Shown: positions 28,235-36,071 of the stretch, piece after piece | Numbering within the stretch: the stretch's first letter is position 1 | How the letters are laid out: each line of letters starts with the position of its first letter | DNA from: JABDMH01 sp965223215 | Lineage (GTDB): Bacteria; Bacteroidota; Bacteroidia; Chitinophagales; Saprospiraceae | NCBI GenBank assembly: GCA_965223215.1 | Contig: CBDCVZ010000010.1 | Span: forward strand, 2,728,001 to 2,792,000 | DNA: 64,000 nt | Reading direction: 5' to 3' | Position numbers and translations under genes: made by a program | Notes under the pieces: model-generated | Seen by the model: only the letters and a program-made list of their open reading frames with translations | Database searches by the model: none | What the model was told of the DNA's origin: nothing

Positions 28235-30010
28235 TTACTCTGTTTTCTTTTTGTAGATATCAAGCAATTCTACAAGTCGTTTTTTAGTCGAATAGTTTCT
28301 TCTTTGAATGGCAGTATTCCAAGCTACAATTGCGTTGGTCGTATCACCCTTTGCCAAATATCCTTCCCCAAGGCTATCCCAACCATTGCCATAATTAGGG
28401 TATTCCTCGGTATTCAATATAAACAGCTTAACGGCTTCTTTTACTTTGTTTTCTCTCAATAAACTATGGCCTATACTGTTCAATTGCTCCCTATTGTAAT
28501 TATAAGCTAATGGTTTCTCTACGACTAAACGGTGATATTCTGAAATAGCATGCTCAATTCCTTTTTCCTCAATTATTGGCTTCAGTATTGATTCTAAATC
28601 TGGACGTCTGTTTTCTTCTGCTATTTTTTCGATGACTGTTCGAAGGGAATCCCCTTTTAAATACATTCCTCGTAAAATTACACCATCAATTTCTTGGGTG
28701 TACCTAATATTTTCAAGAGGATTTTTATTAAGGATCAAAAGACTTGCTCTTTTACCTTGCTCGACCGTACCAATTTCATTTTCTTGTTCAAAATATATAG
28801 CAGGATTTATTGTAGCTGACCTCAGTGCTTCCAAAGGTGTAAAACCAATCTCTTCCACAAAAATCTGCAATTCCTCATGAAGACTAAAACCCGGATAGGT
28901 AAAAGGATTGCAGTAATCTGAACCTGCAAGGAATCGTATTTCTCTCTTTCGTAATTTTCTACTAAATCTTATCATCAGATCGTAATAATCCTGTTCAATA
29001 TTTAAATTGATGCTATCAATTTTACTCAGAACAGAATCTTGTGAACTCCAACGTGCATAATCTGGGAGGTAATATCTTCTCTGGTCATCAAGATCGTAAT
29101 TATAAGTTCTTAAGTACCCAAGATGGACGGTATAAGTTGGGCAAACCCAGGCATTACTATTTTCAACCAATTCAATTACTTCATTCGCTCTGGCCTCATT
29201 ATAAGTTTCAATAACATGCTTTGATCTCTTTATATATTCCGAATAATTAAAGCGGCCTTTCCGCTCTTTATCTATTTTGGCTAAGCCCACCGTATCACAT
29301 AAGTATTCGAGAATGCCGTAAAAATGCTCTATACTTTTATGATTTTGTTTCAAGGCTTCTGGTAGGGATACATCAAATGGAATATGGCCTGTCAATACCA
29401 TCCCTTGTTCTTTGCACTCATCAGCTATGGCCATATACACATCCTTTCTGAGCATATTGTATGTCTTTATAAAGTCAGCGCCATCGGCTTTTTGCTGCCT
29501 CACAAACTCACGTCCTTCCTCTCGATTTTTCGCTACAACACAAGAACTCAGGGAAGGAGGATCACCGCAGATAATGGGTCCTGCACTAATATAATCTGGG
29601 CCAATCAGGCTATCTTGTTTAGTGAGTCGTTTTATTTCATTAACTACATCCAGATTTCCAAACATTTCTCTAATCCCTGTAATACCATTGGCTAAAAGCA
29701 ATGGATAGAAATCTTCATATCCCCACCAAGTATGTGTATGCATATCCCAAAGCCCCGGAATTAAAAACTTGTCGGTTCCATCAATGACATTTGCGTTCCG
29801 GTATTTGTATCTGTTCAAATGTGAATTGATTTGAGCTATAGAATCACCGATAATAACAACATCCTGAGCATATTTAATTTCTCCATTTTCCACATCGATT
29901 ATATTGACATTGGAAATTACTAGATCAGCCGCTATAGGTTTTGAGCAAACTAAAAGAAGCATTCCTAAAAAGAGATACGGAAGATTTTTGAATTGTTTTA
30001 TAAATGCCAT
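28235..30010 (-). CDS. Exported amidohydrolase with C-terminal TPR region
   Basis: The 591-residue protein has a signal peptide (about 9-28, LPYLFLGMLLLVCSKPIAAD). Its amidohydrolase barrel has metal motif GLWDMHTHTWWG near residue 90, Lys in ADFIKTYNM, His in LTGHIPFD and KSIEHFYG, and Asp in FLAGSDYCNPF near residue 367. After EQGKRASLLILNKNPLENI the last ~110 residues carry TPR-like helices (GWDSLGEGYLAKGDTTNAIV). Substrate unknown; exported relatives are often peptide or cyclic-amide hydrolases. It lies between attC-like repeats L (upstream) and K (downstream), so I treat it as cassette cargo. Confidence 0.82.
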   Translation of the reverse strand: MAFIKQFKNLPYLFLGMLLLVCSKPIAADLVISNVNIIDVENGEIKYAQDVVIIGDSIAQINSHLNRYKYRNANVIDGTDKFLIPGLWDMHTHTWWGYEDFYPLLLANGITGIREMFGNLDVVNEIKRLTKQDSLIGPDYISAGPIICGDPPSLSSCVVAKNREEGREFVRQQKADGADFIKTYNMLRKDVYMAIADECKEQGMVLTGHIPFDVSLPEALKQNHKSIEHFYGILEYLCDTVGLAKIDKERKGRFNYSEYIKRSKHVIETYNEARANEVIELVENSNAWVCPTYTVHLGYLRTYNYDLDDQRRYYLPDYARWSSQDSVLSKIDSINLNIEQDYYDLMIRFSRKLRKREIRFLAGSDYCNPFTYPGFSLHEELQIFVEEIGFTPLEALRSATINPAIYFEQENEIGTVEQGKRASLLILNKNPLENIRYTQEIDGVILRGMYLKGDSLRTVIEKIAEENRRPDLESILKPIIEEKGIEHAISEYHRLVVEKPLAYNYNREQLNSIGHSLLRENKVKEAVKLFILNTEEYPNYGNGWDSLGEGYLAKGDTTNAIVAWNTAIQRRNYSTKKRLVELLDIYKKKTE

Positions 30011-30029
30011 TGTTACGTATATTTTGCAG

Positions 30030-30164
30030 CAAACGGTTCTGGCACATGCGCCGTCCCTCTACTTCTTCTATTGCGAATTTATCGTTATTAACTCTGATCT
30101 TCAAAATTGGATCATTTTGCACCTCTCATTTCTACAGCGGGATGGTCGGTATGGTGCCATGTTG
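30030..30164 (-). repeat. attC-like inverted repeat L
   Basis: The left arm CAAACGGTTCTGGCACATGCG and the right arm CGGTATGGTGCCATGTTGTG are imperfect inverses (TGGCAC...GCCGTCCC against GGGATGGTCGG...GTGCCA). They flank a ~60-base AT-rich centre. It lies between the stop of the TonB-CTD gene (30174) and the start of the amidohydrolase (30010), as expected for a cassette boundary. Confidence 0.65.
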
Positions 30165-30173
30165 TGTGCTGTG

Positions 30174-30758
30174 TCACTTCTTCATTTCCTTTAAAATAAG
30201 TTGGTTCAATTGTGAATAATGCTGAGAATCAGGATCACGTCTTAGTAGTTCCTCACTAGCCTTTAATGCACTTCTGTACTTCTTTTTCTTCAGTAGTTTC
30301 AGTAGGTTCTCCATAACGATTTCATTACCATCGCAAAAGGAAGCATCTGGATTCTCTACGGAGTAGCCAGTTACTTTGATATCTCCTTCAATCTTTGGGT
30401 CCTCTCCCAGTTGGTAAGCTATTGTAAAATTTAACGTTCGAGACGAGTCTGCCTTGTTCCAGTTATTTGTTGTCATTTTAAGCACTCTCGTGACGTCATG
30501 TTCGATTCCATAGCCTAACTCATTGATGATTTCGAATTTAGGATCTCCTCCCTTACTAATAACTAGTTTCACCTTTAGCTTGCCGATTCTGCATTTGCTT
30601 CGTGCAAGCGCCGGATAATTAATATTCTCATAGAATAGTTCCAATAATCCTTTGCAACCATATTTGTAATTTGCGTCCAGAAAATCACCAAAGGGATCTT
30701 CTGTTTGCAAGCCCACAATCATAGCAATTAAAATAAGACTGGTTCGCATATAATTCAA
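30174..30758 (-). CDS. TonB C-terminal-domain-like protein
   Basis: The 194-residue protein has a short N-terminal hydrophobic segment (MRTSLILIAMIVGLQT). Its core matches the TonB C-terminal/energy-transducer fold: INYPALARSKCRIGKLKVKL, VISKGGDPKFEIINELGYGI and VTRVLKMTTNNWNKA, the last corresponding to the usual R.....W.P region. There is no proline-rich spacer, so it is not a standard TonB; periplasmic TonB-CTD proteins of this size are common in Bacteroidota and poorly understood. The C-terminal ~45 residues are helical (KKKKYRSALKASEELLRRDP). A decayed second copy is at 1453-1860. Confidence 0.6.
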   Translation of the reverse strand: MNYMRTSLILIAMIVGLQTEDPFGDFLDANYKYGCKGLLELFYENINYPALARSKCRIGKLKVKLVISKGGDPKFEIINELGYGIEHDVTRVLKMTTNNWNKADSSRTLNFTIAYQLGEDPKIEGDIKVTGYSVENPDASFCDGNEIVMENLLKLLKKKKYRSALKASEELLRRDPDSQHYSQLNQLILKEMKK

Positions 30759-30892
30759 TATCTATTAATTGTTGTGGTGATATTTTCCCAATTCATGGCC
30801 ATAATCTATATCCCCATAGCACACAACGCTCTTGGGCTATGCATCTATGTAAAAAGTAGCAACTTTAAAGGAAAAACTAAAACCAAGAAGTT

Positions 30893-31972
30893 ATGCCTAA
30901 AGAAGTTACTCCCGACGTTTCGGTCGGGACAGGTACTCCTCCCAAGTTATTTATTGGTATGGATATTCACAAGAAATTCTGGAAGAATCACTTTACAACC
31001 GACATCACAGTTGGTTCCACTAAGACAATGACCCCAGATCCAAACGCTTTGAGAGACTACGCACAAAAATACTATCCAGACCACCTAGTCGCAGTCGCAT
31101 ACGAGGCAGGTTGTTGCGGTTATTACGCTGCTAGAGCCTTTGTCGAATTCGGATGGGATACTTACGTTGTCAATGCTGTTGATATCCCAAGACCAGGAAA
31201 ACAAGGTGTCTTAAAAACTGATAAAATCGATGCTCAGAATATTGCGCTTCAGCTCATGACTGGAAATCTCAACAAAATCACAATACCCTCTGTTGAGCGT
31301 GAATGTCTCAGAAACCTCACCAGAAGACGTACTCAGCTCGTTCGAAGGTTACGCAAGATCAAACTGCAAATCAAGAGCTTACTTCTTTATCACAATCTAG
31401 CAATTCCAGAACGCTATGACAACCCAGATTGGAGCAAGGGATTCATCAAATGGTTACACAAATTTGAATGGAACTACTCTTCCATTGACCTTGCCTTCTC
31501 CTCAATGCTCCAGGAACTCGAATTCTTACACAACCAAGTCCTCTCAGTTTCCAATGGAATCAGAGCTTACTGTCGAAAACATCATAAACTCGACTATTCA
31601 CTGCTCCGTACCATCCCCGGAATCGGCCCCCTAACAGCTGTCTATATCATTGCTGAGGTTGGAGACATCAGAAGATTTAACGCCTTCAAGAAATTTGCCA
31701 GCTATGTCGGCATTGTACCAAATGTCCATAGTTCAGGTGAAAATACCAGCACCTTTGGAGTATCTCCCAGAGCCAACAGAACAGTTCGAAGCCTTCTGGT
31801 CGAAGCCTCTTGGATCGCTATTCGAATTGATCCCGCACTACAGCAATATTATCGAAAACATGCAACACACAATTCCAAAGCTGCGATTTTCAAAGTTGCA
31901 CGCAAACTTCTGTCTAGAACATACTCAGTCATAAAAACCGAAACTGAATACCAAATTGGTATTATTGAATGA
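30893..31972 (+). CDS. IS110-family transposase (DEDD plus serine)
   Basis: The 359-residue recombinase has an N-terminal RuvC-like DEDD domain: Asp24 in FIGMDIHKKFW, Glu in AVAYEAGCCGYY (~residue 69), and two Asp in LKTDKIDAQNIA (~110). A coiled-coil linker follows, and then the C-terminal Tnp20 domain with TIPGIGPLTAVYIIAEVGD and GIVPNVHSSGEN, whose Ser (~279) is the expected catalytic nucleophile. It reads opposite to the surrounding cassette genes. Codons 6-14 contain an in-frame palindromic repeat (30910-30933). Confidence 0.93.
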   Translation: MPKEVTPDVSVGTGTPPKLFIGMDIHKKFWKNHFTTDITVGSTKTMTPDPNALRDYAQKYYPDHLVAVAYEAGCCGYYAARAFVEFGWDTYVVNAVDIPRPGKQGVLKTDKIDAQNIALQLMTGNLNKITIPSVERECLRNLTRRRTQLVRRLRKIKLQIKSLLLYHNLAIPERYDNPDWSKGFIKWLHKFEWNYSSIDLAFSSMLQELEFLHNQVLSVSNGIRAYCRKHHKLDYSLLRTIPGIGPLTAVYIIAEVGDIRRFNAFKKFASYVGIVPNVHSSGENTSTFGVSPRANRTVRSLLVEASWIAIRIDPALQQYYRKHATHNSKAAIFKVARKLLSRTYSVIKTETEYQIGIIE

Positions 31973-31974
31973 AT

Positions 31975-32346
31975 CTTGCAATTTGCAAATATAGCCAGTG
32001 ATCTCAAAATTCGTAAAGGGCAAGTAAATGCCTACGGCACCCTTGACTAATTTTTCCTCACTGCCAAAAGTTGCCTATCCAAAATTAATTCCAAACAATA
32101 AACTTCTATGAGTTCTCAAAATCATAATGAAGGACAACAACACTGCGCTGGTGACGATATCTTATTGATCACATGGGCTATGCTGTTGCCTTTGTTTTTC
32201 TACACTAACAGATACTGGTGAACTCCTTTGGATGTATCACACATAGGAAGCAGAACTGTAGATACATAATGAACTACATCATGAATTAAATCCAGCAAAA
32301 ACATATTATTTATCATATCTTTATACTGCTACCCTTTTACATAGGA
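31975..32346 (+). ncRNA. Predicted guide RNA (bridge/seekRNA type) of the IS1111-type element
   Basis: This is the non-coding 3' region of the element. A stem GTAAAGGG (32013-32020) / CCCTTGAC (32040-32047) encloses the hairpin TGCCTACGGCA. The right-target guide CACTGCGCT (32141-32149) is antisense to the flank GGCGCAGTG (32347-32355) with 8 Watson-Crick pairs plus one G-U. The left-target candidate TGGGCTATGC (32174-32183) equals the left junction at 30833-30842. ACATAGGA (32241-32248) repeats the element's right end (32339-32346) and is a likely donor guide. The variable segments sit in a frame conserved with copy 1 (GGACAACA...GGTGAC; GATCACAT...TGTTGCC). Confidence 0.82.
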
Positions 32347-32474
32347 GGCGCAGTGCCGGCCAGGTTTCTTCGATTATTTATAGAACGCTCGTCTTTCAAT
32401 ATAAGAATAAAGTTCGAACAACAACGCTACTTCCATAGCCGGCATTGTGTGCTAACCCATGTTATGTGGGGTGC

Positions 32475-32774
32475 TTAATCGCTTAGTCTTGTTTCTAAAT
32501 CCATATTCTTATGCAAAATTCTATCAATCCAAATCTTATTGCCTTGAATCTTATACACTATGATGTGGGATTTAATCGGTATGGTTCTATGACTAGGTTT
32601 TACATAATCAATTGGAAATCCGATTTCCGGATCCTTGCAGATTTTATCGAATTCCTTGATTATTAGCTCATAGTATTTATCAGCCTGTGATAAAGACCAA
32701 TTTTCAAAGGTGTATATCCAGATGTCTTCTAAATCTTGTCGTGCCAGATTGCTAATCTCATATGTAAGATTCAT
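32475..32774 (-). CDS. parE: ParE/RelE-type toxin
   Basis: The 99-residue protein is a ParE-like member of the RelE/ParE superfamily: YEISNLARQDLEDIWIYTFE, then YYELIIKEFDKICKDPEIG and HIIVYKIQGNKIWIDRILHK. ParE toxins poison DNA gyrase. Its start overlaps the antitoxin stop by 4 bases. The gene ends 11 bases before attC-like repeat I. Confidence 0.9.
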   Translation of the reverse strand: MNLTYEISNLARQDLEDIWIYTFENWSLSQADKYYELIIKEFDKICKDPEIGFPIDYVKPSHRTIPIKSHIIVYKIQGNKIWIDRILHKNMDLETRLSD

Positions 32775-33022
32775 TTCCGATACTTCTTATGAAGACCGGC
32801 CAAATGTTTTACTGGATCAAAGTTCTTGACGTATCCACTGTTCTCTCCAGCTTCAATGGCTTCTCGAAGTAAATTTATCTTTTGTTCCTGTTCATCTACC
32901 AGCCTTAATCCTGCCCTAATAACTTCACTAGCAGAAGCATACCTTCCACTTTCAATACTGTTCTGAATTATCTTCTCGAAGTGTTCACCAAGTGTGACCG
33001 ATGTGTTCTTTGATTGCGGCAT
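32771..33022 (-). CDS. parD: ParD-type antitoxin
   Basis: The 83-residue protein has the ParD ribbon-helix-helix: KNTSVTLGEHFEKIIQNSIE, GRYASASEVIRAGLRLVDEQ, and a flexible C-terminus that would bind the toxin. A perfect palindrome lies 21 bases upstream at 33043-33059, and the attC-like repeat J begins at 33084. Standard antitoxin-first operon. Confidence 0.9.
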   Translation of the reverse strand: MPQSKNTSVTLGEHFEKIIQNSIESGRYASASEVIRAGLRLVDEQEQKINLLREAIEAGENSGYVKNFDPVKHLAGLHKKYRK

Positions 33023-33042
33023 CAGATTGATTTTTTACAAAT

Positions 33043-33059
33043 ATACCAATAATTGGTAT
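33043..33059 (-). promoter_or_regulatory. Palindromic candidate operator of parDE
   Basis: ATACCAATAATTGGTAT has perfect 8-bp arms around a single base, 21-37 bases upstream of the parD start. ParD antitoxins repress their own promoter through such inverted repeats, so this is the likely operator. Confidence 0.6.
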
Positions 33060-33083
33060 CAAAGGCAAGAGCTTCATCCCACA

Positions 33084-33144
33084 TAACGGTGAGCATATCT
33101 GATCGGCCGAAGCGATAGCGAGGCTGGCATGATATGCAGTGTTG
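33084..33144 (-). repeat. attC-like short inverted repeat J
   Basis: It runs TAACGGTGAGCATATCTGATCGGCC ... GGCTGGCATGATATGCAGTGTTG. The arms GAGCATATC.GAT.GGCC and GGCTGGCATGATATGC are imperfect inverses around a ~10-base loop. At 61 bp it resembles classical short attC sites. It separates parDE from the split gene 33165-36071. Confidence 0.75.
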
Positions 33145-33495
33145 GTGGCAGGCTAATAGCATTCTCATTCTACCTTAGTCACCTGCCTGCATATTCCGCT
33201 GATACTGACCCACCATTCCGGCCATGCTGACCCACCTCCACATGGGTTAGGAGAATGACTGAGACAGAGGTTAATAATTCATGGTTTAAAGGTCGAAAAA
33301 AATTGTTGCATTAGGCATTGTATTTTGATTTAACAAGGAATTGATTTGACGAATGGATACGCAGCAAGTCAGTTGGTTTTTGTAAATCTGTCAAGGGCAA
33401 ATGCAAGGAGGCCATAGGCCGACTGAATTTGTTTATGGACCCTTTACTGATTTTCAAAACTGGCTTACTTTTGATATCCATTGGTTAAATCGGAG

Positions 33496-34221
33496 TTAGC
33501 TATTTTTCCGCAGTGATTCGCCTTTTAGTTCTATTCGATGAAACTTCGAGGTCAGCCGATCAAGAATAGCATCTGCTAAAGTACCATCGGCAATATACTC
33601 ATGCCATTTGTTAATCGGCAGTTGGCTGGCTATAATGGTTGACCTTTTACCATATCGGTCCTCTAAAATTTGGAGCAGTGACAATCTGATCGCTGGATCC
33701 AGTGGTTGGAGTCCAAAGTCATCCAGGATGAGCAAAGGAATTTTCTCGAGCTGGTTGTACAGTTTGATGACCGATCCTTCGACTCTGGCTAGGGTGAGCT
33801 TTTCTACAAAGCGTGTCATATTTAAGTAAAGTGCTTTGTGGCCTTGTAAGCACGCTTGATGCCCTAAAGCACAGGCCAAGTATGATTTACCGCAGCCGGT
33901 TGCACCGGTGATGAGAATATTCTCTGAACGATTGATGAAAGAACAATCCGCAAAAAGTGCAAGTTGCTCTTTGGTAAGATTCCGCTTCTTCGAACATTTG
34001 ATTTCCTCCAGACTTGCAGCATACCTGAGCTTACTAATGCGCAGATACATACGAGTACGCTTAATGATTTTCCATTCTTTCTCCTGCTGGACAAGTTGTG
34101 CCAACATCTGATGAGCTTCAGGGTGTTTGTTAGTGGGAAGAGCCAGAATTGCCTCATAACTTTGCGCCATCCCTTGCAATCGTAGCTGCTGCATTTGTTC
34201 TAAAGTTGCTTGTGTATTCAT
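33496..34221 (-). CDS. istB: IS21-family helper ATPase IstB
   Basis: The 241-residue DnaA/DnaC-like AAA+ ATPase has Walker A ITGATGCGKSYLACALG (about residue 105) and Walker B PLLILDDFGLQPLD (about residue 165). IstB assembles on DNA and directs IstA to the target. It lies 34 bases after the istA stop. Length is normal for the family (about 240-260). Confidence 0.95.
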   Translation of the reverse strand: MNTQATLEQMQQLRLQGMAQSYEAILALPTNKHPEAHQMLAQLVQQEKEWKIIKRTRMYLRISKLRYAASLEEIKCSKKRNLTKEQLALFADCSFINRSENILITGATGCGKSYLACALGHQACLQGHKALYLNMTRFVEKLTLARVEGSVIKLYNQLEKIPLLILDDFGLQPLDPAIRLSLLQILEDRYGKRSTIIASQLPINKWHEYIADGTLADAILDRLTSKFHRIELKGESLRKNS

Positions 34222-34255
34222 TGTTGTTCAATTATGTTTTGGTTAAATTATTATG

Positions 34256-35812
34256 TCATTGATAGATTTGAGATCCCCGAATATTATCATGGTCAGGTGT
34301 CTTGAAATTTATTTTATTTTGGATTTCGGCTTGGTCAAGACCTAGATTGAGAATATTTTTAATCATCTTATAAGTAGGCGTTGTACCATGGCATAATGCT
34401 CTCTTACAAGCTAGCTCCAGACGGTCGTTGCCATACTTCTTACCAAGGCTTTGTAGACCCAGACAGGAGTTAAATGTTTGTTGAACAAATATTTTTCGCT
34501 GGAGTATACGCTGTGTTACTTGTAAAGTGTAGGCACCAATTTTGCTGGCTTTTGCTTCAACATCTTGAGCTGTCCACCCTCGTTGGTCCTTAATGTGCTG
34601 GTGGTTTGCTGGCATATGTTCCTTGATGGTAGTCCACTCGTATTTGGTATGAACCCGTTCATGAGCGGCCACACGTAAATGTTGGTGATAAATCTCCACC
34701 AGTTTAAAGCAGTAACGCACCCTAACCTTTTGGCCTACCAATCTATAAGGTACACTGTAGAAATGCCGATCTTCACCAAGCATAATGTGGTAATTTTTTT
34801 GAACCTTATATTCAGCCGTCTTACGTACGATAAAGCGCGACGATGGTAGGGTCTTCAGAGTTGCTTTCTCATGGGCTTCGAAAATGCCTTTTCGACTATA
34901 CTCTTTACCATCCATTTGCTTTTCATTGAGTTTGTCAAGCAAGGGCCGGACTGCTTCATTAATTTCACTGATGCTGAAGAAAATTCGGTCACGCAATTTG
35001 GCATAGATCGCTTGGTAAACTATCCGCACACTATTTTCCACATTTGACTTGTCTCTGGGTTTACCAACTCGCGCTGTGATAGCTGTGGTTTGATGGTGCT
35101 GGGCAAACTCATCCATTACTTGAGTGAACGTAGGCTCATATCGATCCGATTTAGTCACTGCACTACGCATATTGTCAACCTTAATCGCTTGTGGAACACC
35201 TTCATAGTATTCCAGAGCGTGACCCAGGGCTGTGACCAAGTGCCCTTGCTGCTGATTTGCTACTACTTCTAAAAAAATCATATTGCTATATGGCAATACA
35301 GTAATTAAGGAATCACAGTCAATTACTTCTCCAGTTTCCTGATCCACATAATTTAGTTTCTTACCTGTATAATCTACCTCCAGGATTTCACCTGGCTCAT
35401 GAACCATATGCATCACGACTTGTTGCGCTCTGCGCCATCTTTGCAAATGGTCGCAAAACTGGGAGTACCCATACCCATCAGGATTCTTGTCTCGATATTC
35501 TTCCCATAAAACTTTTCTCGTAACACCCACCCTGCTCAGTTCCTTCTCTATAGAAGGGAGCTCATCCCATAACTCTTTAATTCGTTGATCTTCTTCGGAT
35601 TTTTCTCTGCTAGCAAGCACACTCAATTGGGCATCACTAAGCTCAAGTACCTGATCGATATCCTTTCCTCGCTCCCTTATCCGCCTTAAATAGGTTCTGA
35701 TTGTATTTCTAGAAATGCCAGTCCGCTTAGATATCTTTCGGATTGACCATCCGTTCTTTCGGCACTGAAATATCTTCCTGATCTGAGTCATTGTCTTTGT
35801 TTTTCCTGCCAT
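34256..35812 (-). CDS. istA: IS21-family transposase IstA
   Basis: The 518-residue transposase has an N-terminal helix-turn-helix (WSIRKISKRTGISRNTIRTY) and an rve-type DDE catalytic core: EILEVDYTGKKLNYVD for the first Asp, IKVDNMRSAVTKSD for the second, and KSNVENSVRIVYQ for the Glu. A C-terminal DNA-binding part follows. Length is typical. Together with IstB it should make the element mobile. Confidence 0.95.
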   Translation of the reverse strand: MAGKTKTMTQIRKIFQCRKNGWSIRKISKRTGISRNTIRTYLRRIRERGKDIDQVLELSDAQLSVLASREKSEEDQRIKELWDELPSIEKELSRVGVTRKVLWEEYRDKNPDGYGYSQFCDHLQRWRRAQQVVMHMVHEPGEILEVDYTGKKLNYVDQETGEVIDCDSLITVLPYSNMIFLEVVANQQQGHLVTALGHALEYYEGVPQAIKVDNMRSAVTKSDRYEPTFTQVMDEFAQHHQTTAITARVGKPRDKSNVENSVRIVYQAIYAKLRDRIFFSISEINEAVRPLLDKLNEKQMDGKEYSRKGIFEAHEKATLKTLPSSRFIVRKTAEYKVQKNYHIMLGEDRHFYSVPYRLVGQKVRVRYCFKLVEIYHQHLRVAAHERVHTKYEWTTIKEHMPANHQHIKDQRGWTAQDVEAKASKIGAYTLQVTQRILQRKIFVQQTFNSCLGLQSLGKKYGNDRLELACKRALCHGTTPTYKMIKNILNLGLDQAEIQNKINFKTPDHDNIRGSQIYQ

Positions 35813-36071
35813 GACTAAGCTGCTTTTTTAAGCAACTTATATCATCGCTTTCTCTCTCAGATCTCCCTTTCCATATGGGTGGGTCAATATCACCGGAATG
35901 GTGGGTCAGCTTGACCGGAATCGGTGGGTCAACATCAATGGAATGGGTGGGTCAATATCGCCGGATTATCCACCTGCCCTAAAAACCATCTATCAAACAT
36001 GCCCACTTCAAATAGAATTTCGTTCCCATTTCTAATATCTACAATTCTAACTTCTCGTTCATCTCCCTTTT

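Larger units (their letters stand above)
30840..32346 (+). mobile_element. Intact IS110-family element, IS1111-type (copy 2), inserted in an attC-like site
   Basis: The element is about 1507 bp. Subterminal inverted repeats are CTATGTAAAAAG (30845-30856) and CTTTTACATAG (32334-32344), 5 bp and 2 bp from the ends as I place them. There are no terminal inverted repeats and no evident target duplication, as usual for IS110. A short left region, one transposase ORF and a ~370-bp 3' non-coding region match the IS1111 layout. The ends could shift by a few bases because flank and end share TATGC-type bases. Confidence 0.88.
30824..32464 (-). repeat. attC-like repeat I, split by the intact IS1111-type element
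   Basis: The left piece CAACGCTCTTGGGCTA (30824-30839) and the right piece beginning GGCGCAGTGCCGGCCAGG (32347 on) and ending GGCATTGTGTGCTAACCCATGTTA (to 32464) together make a repeat of about 135 bp. It resembles the uninterrupted copy E, whose left arm reads TCCTGGGCTATGCGGTCGTG. The central TTCAATATAAGAATAAAG also aligns with other copies. The ParDE pair ends 11 bases beyond the right end. Confidence 0.8.
33188..35972 (-). mobile_element. IS21-family insertion sequence with 6-bp target duplication
   Basis: The ends are imperfect inverted repeats: TGCATATTCCGCTGATACTG at the low-coordinate end against TGGATAATCCGGCGATATTG read in from 35972. Both are followed by ACCCACC. Multiple internal copies of GGTGGGTCA near both ends are typical IS21 transposase-binding repeats. 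The direct repeat CCTGCC at 33182-33187 and 35973-35978 is the target duplication. The element holds istA and istB and appears intact, about 2.8 kb. Confidence 0.92.
33165..36071 (-). pseudogene. 3' end of a cassette gene split by IS21 and cut off by IS256
   Basis: Removing the IS21 element and one copy of its 6-bp target duplication joins 36071-35979 to 33187-33165. The result is an open minus-strand frame that reads KGDEREVRIVDIRNGNEI..., passes through MFDRWFLGQVTKVE and stops at a TGA at 33165-33167. The stop is followed after about 20 bases by attC-like repeat J, as expected for a cassette gene. The 5' part is cut off by the IS256 element at 36072. It is unclear whether this end belonged to the 37439-37959 gene. 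The protein family is not recognisable from ~40 residues. Confidence 0.6.
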
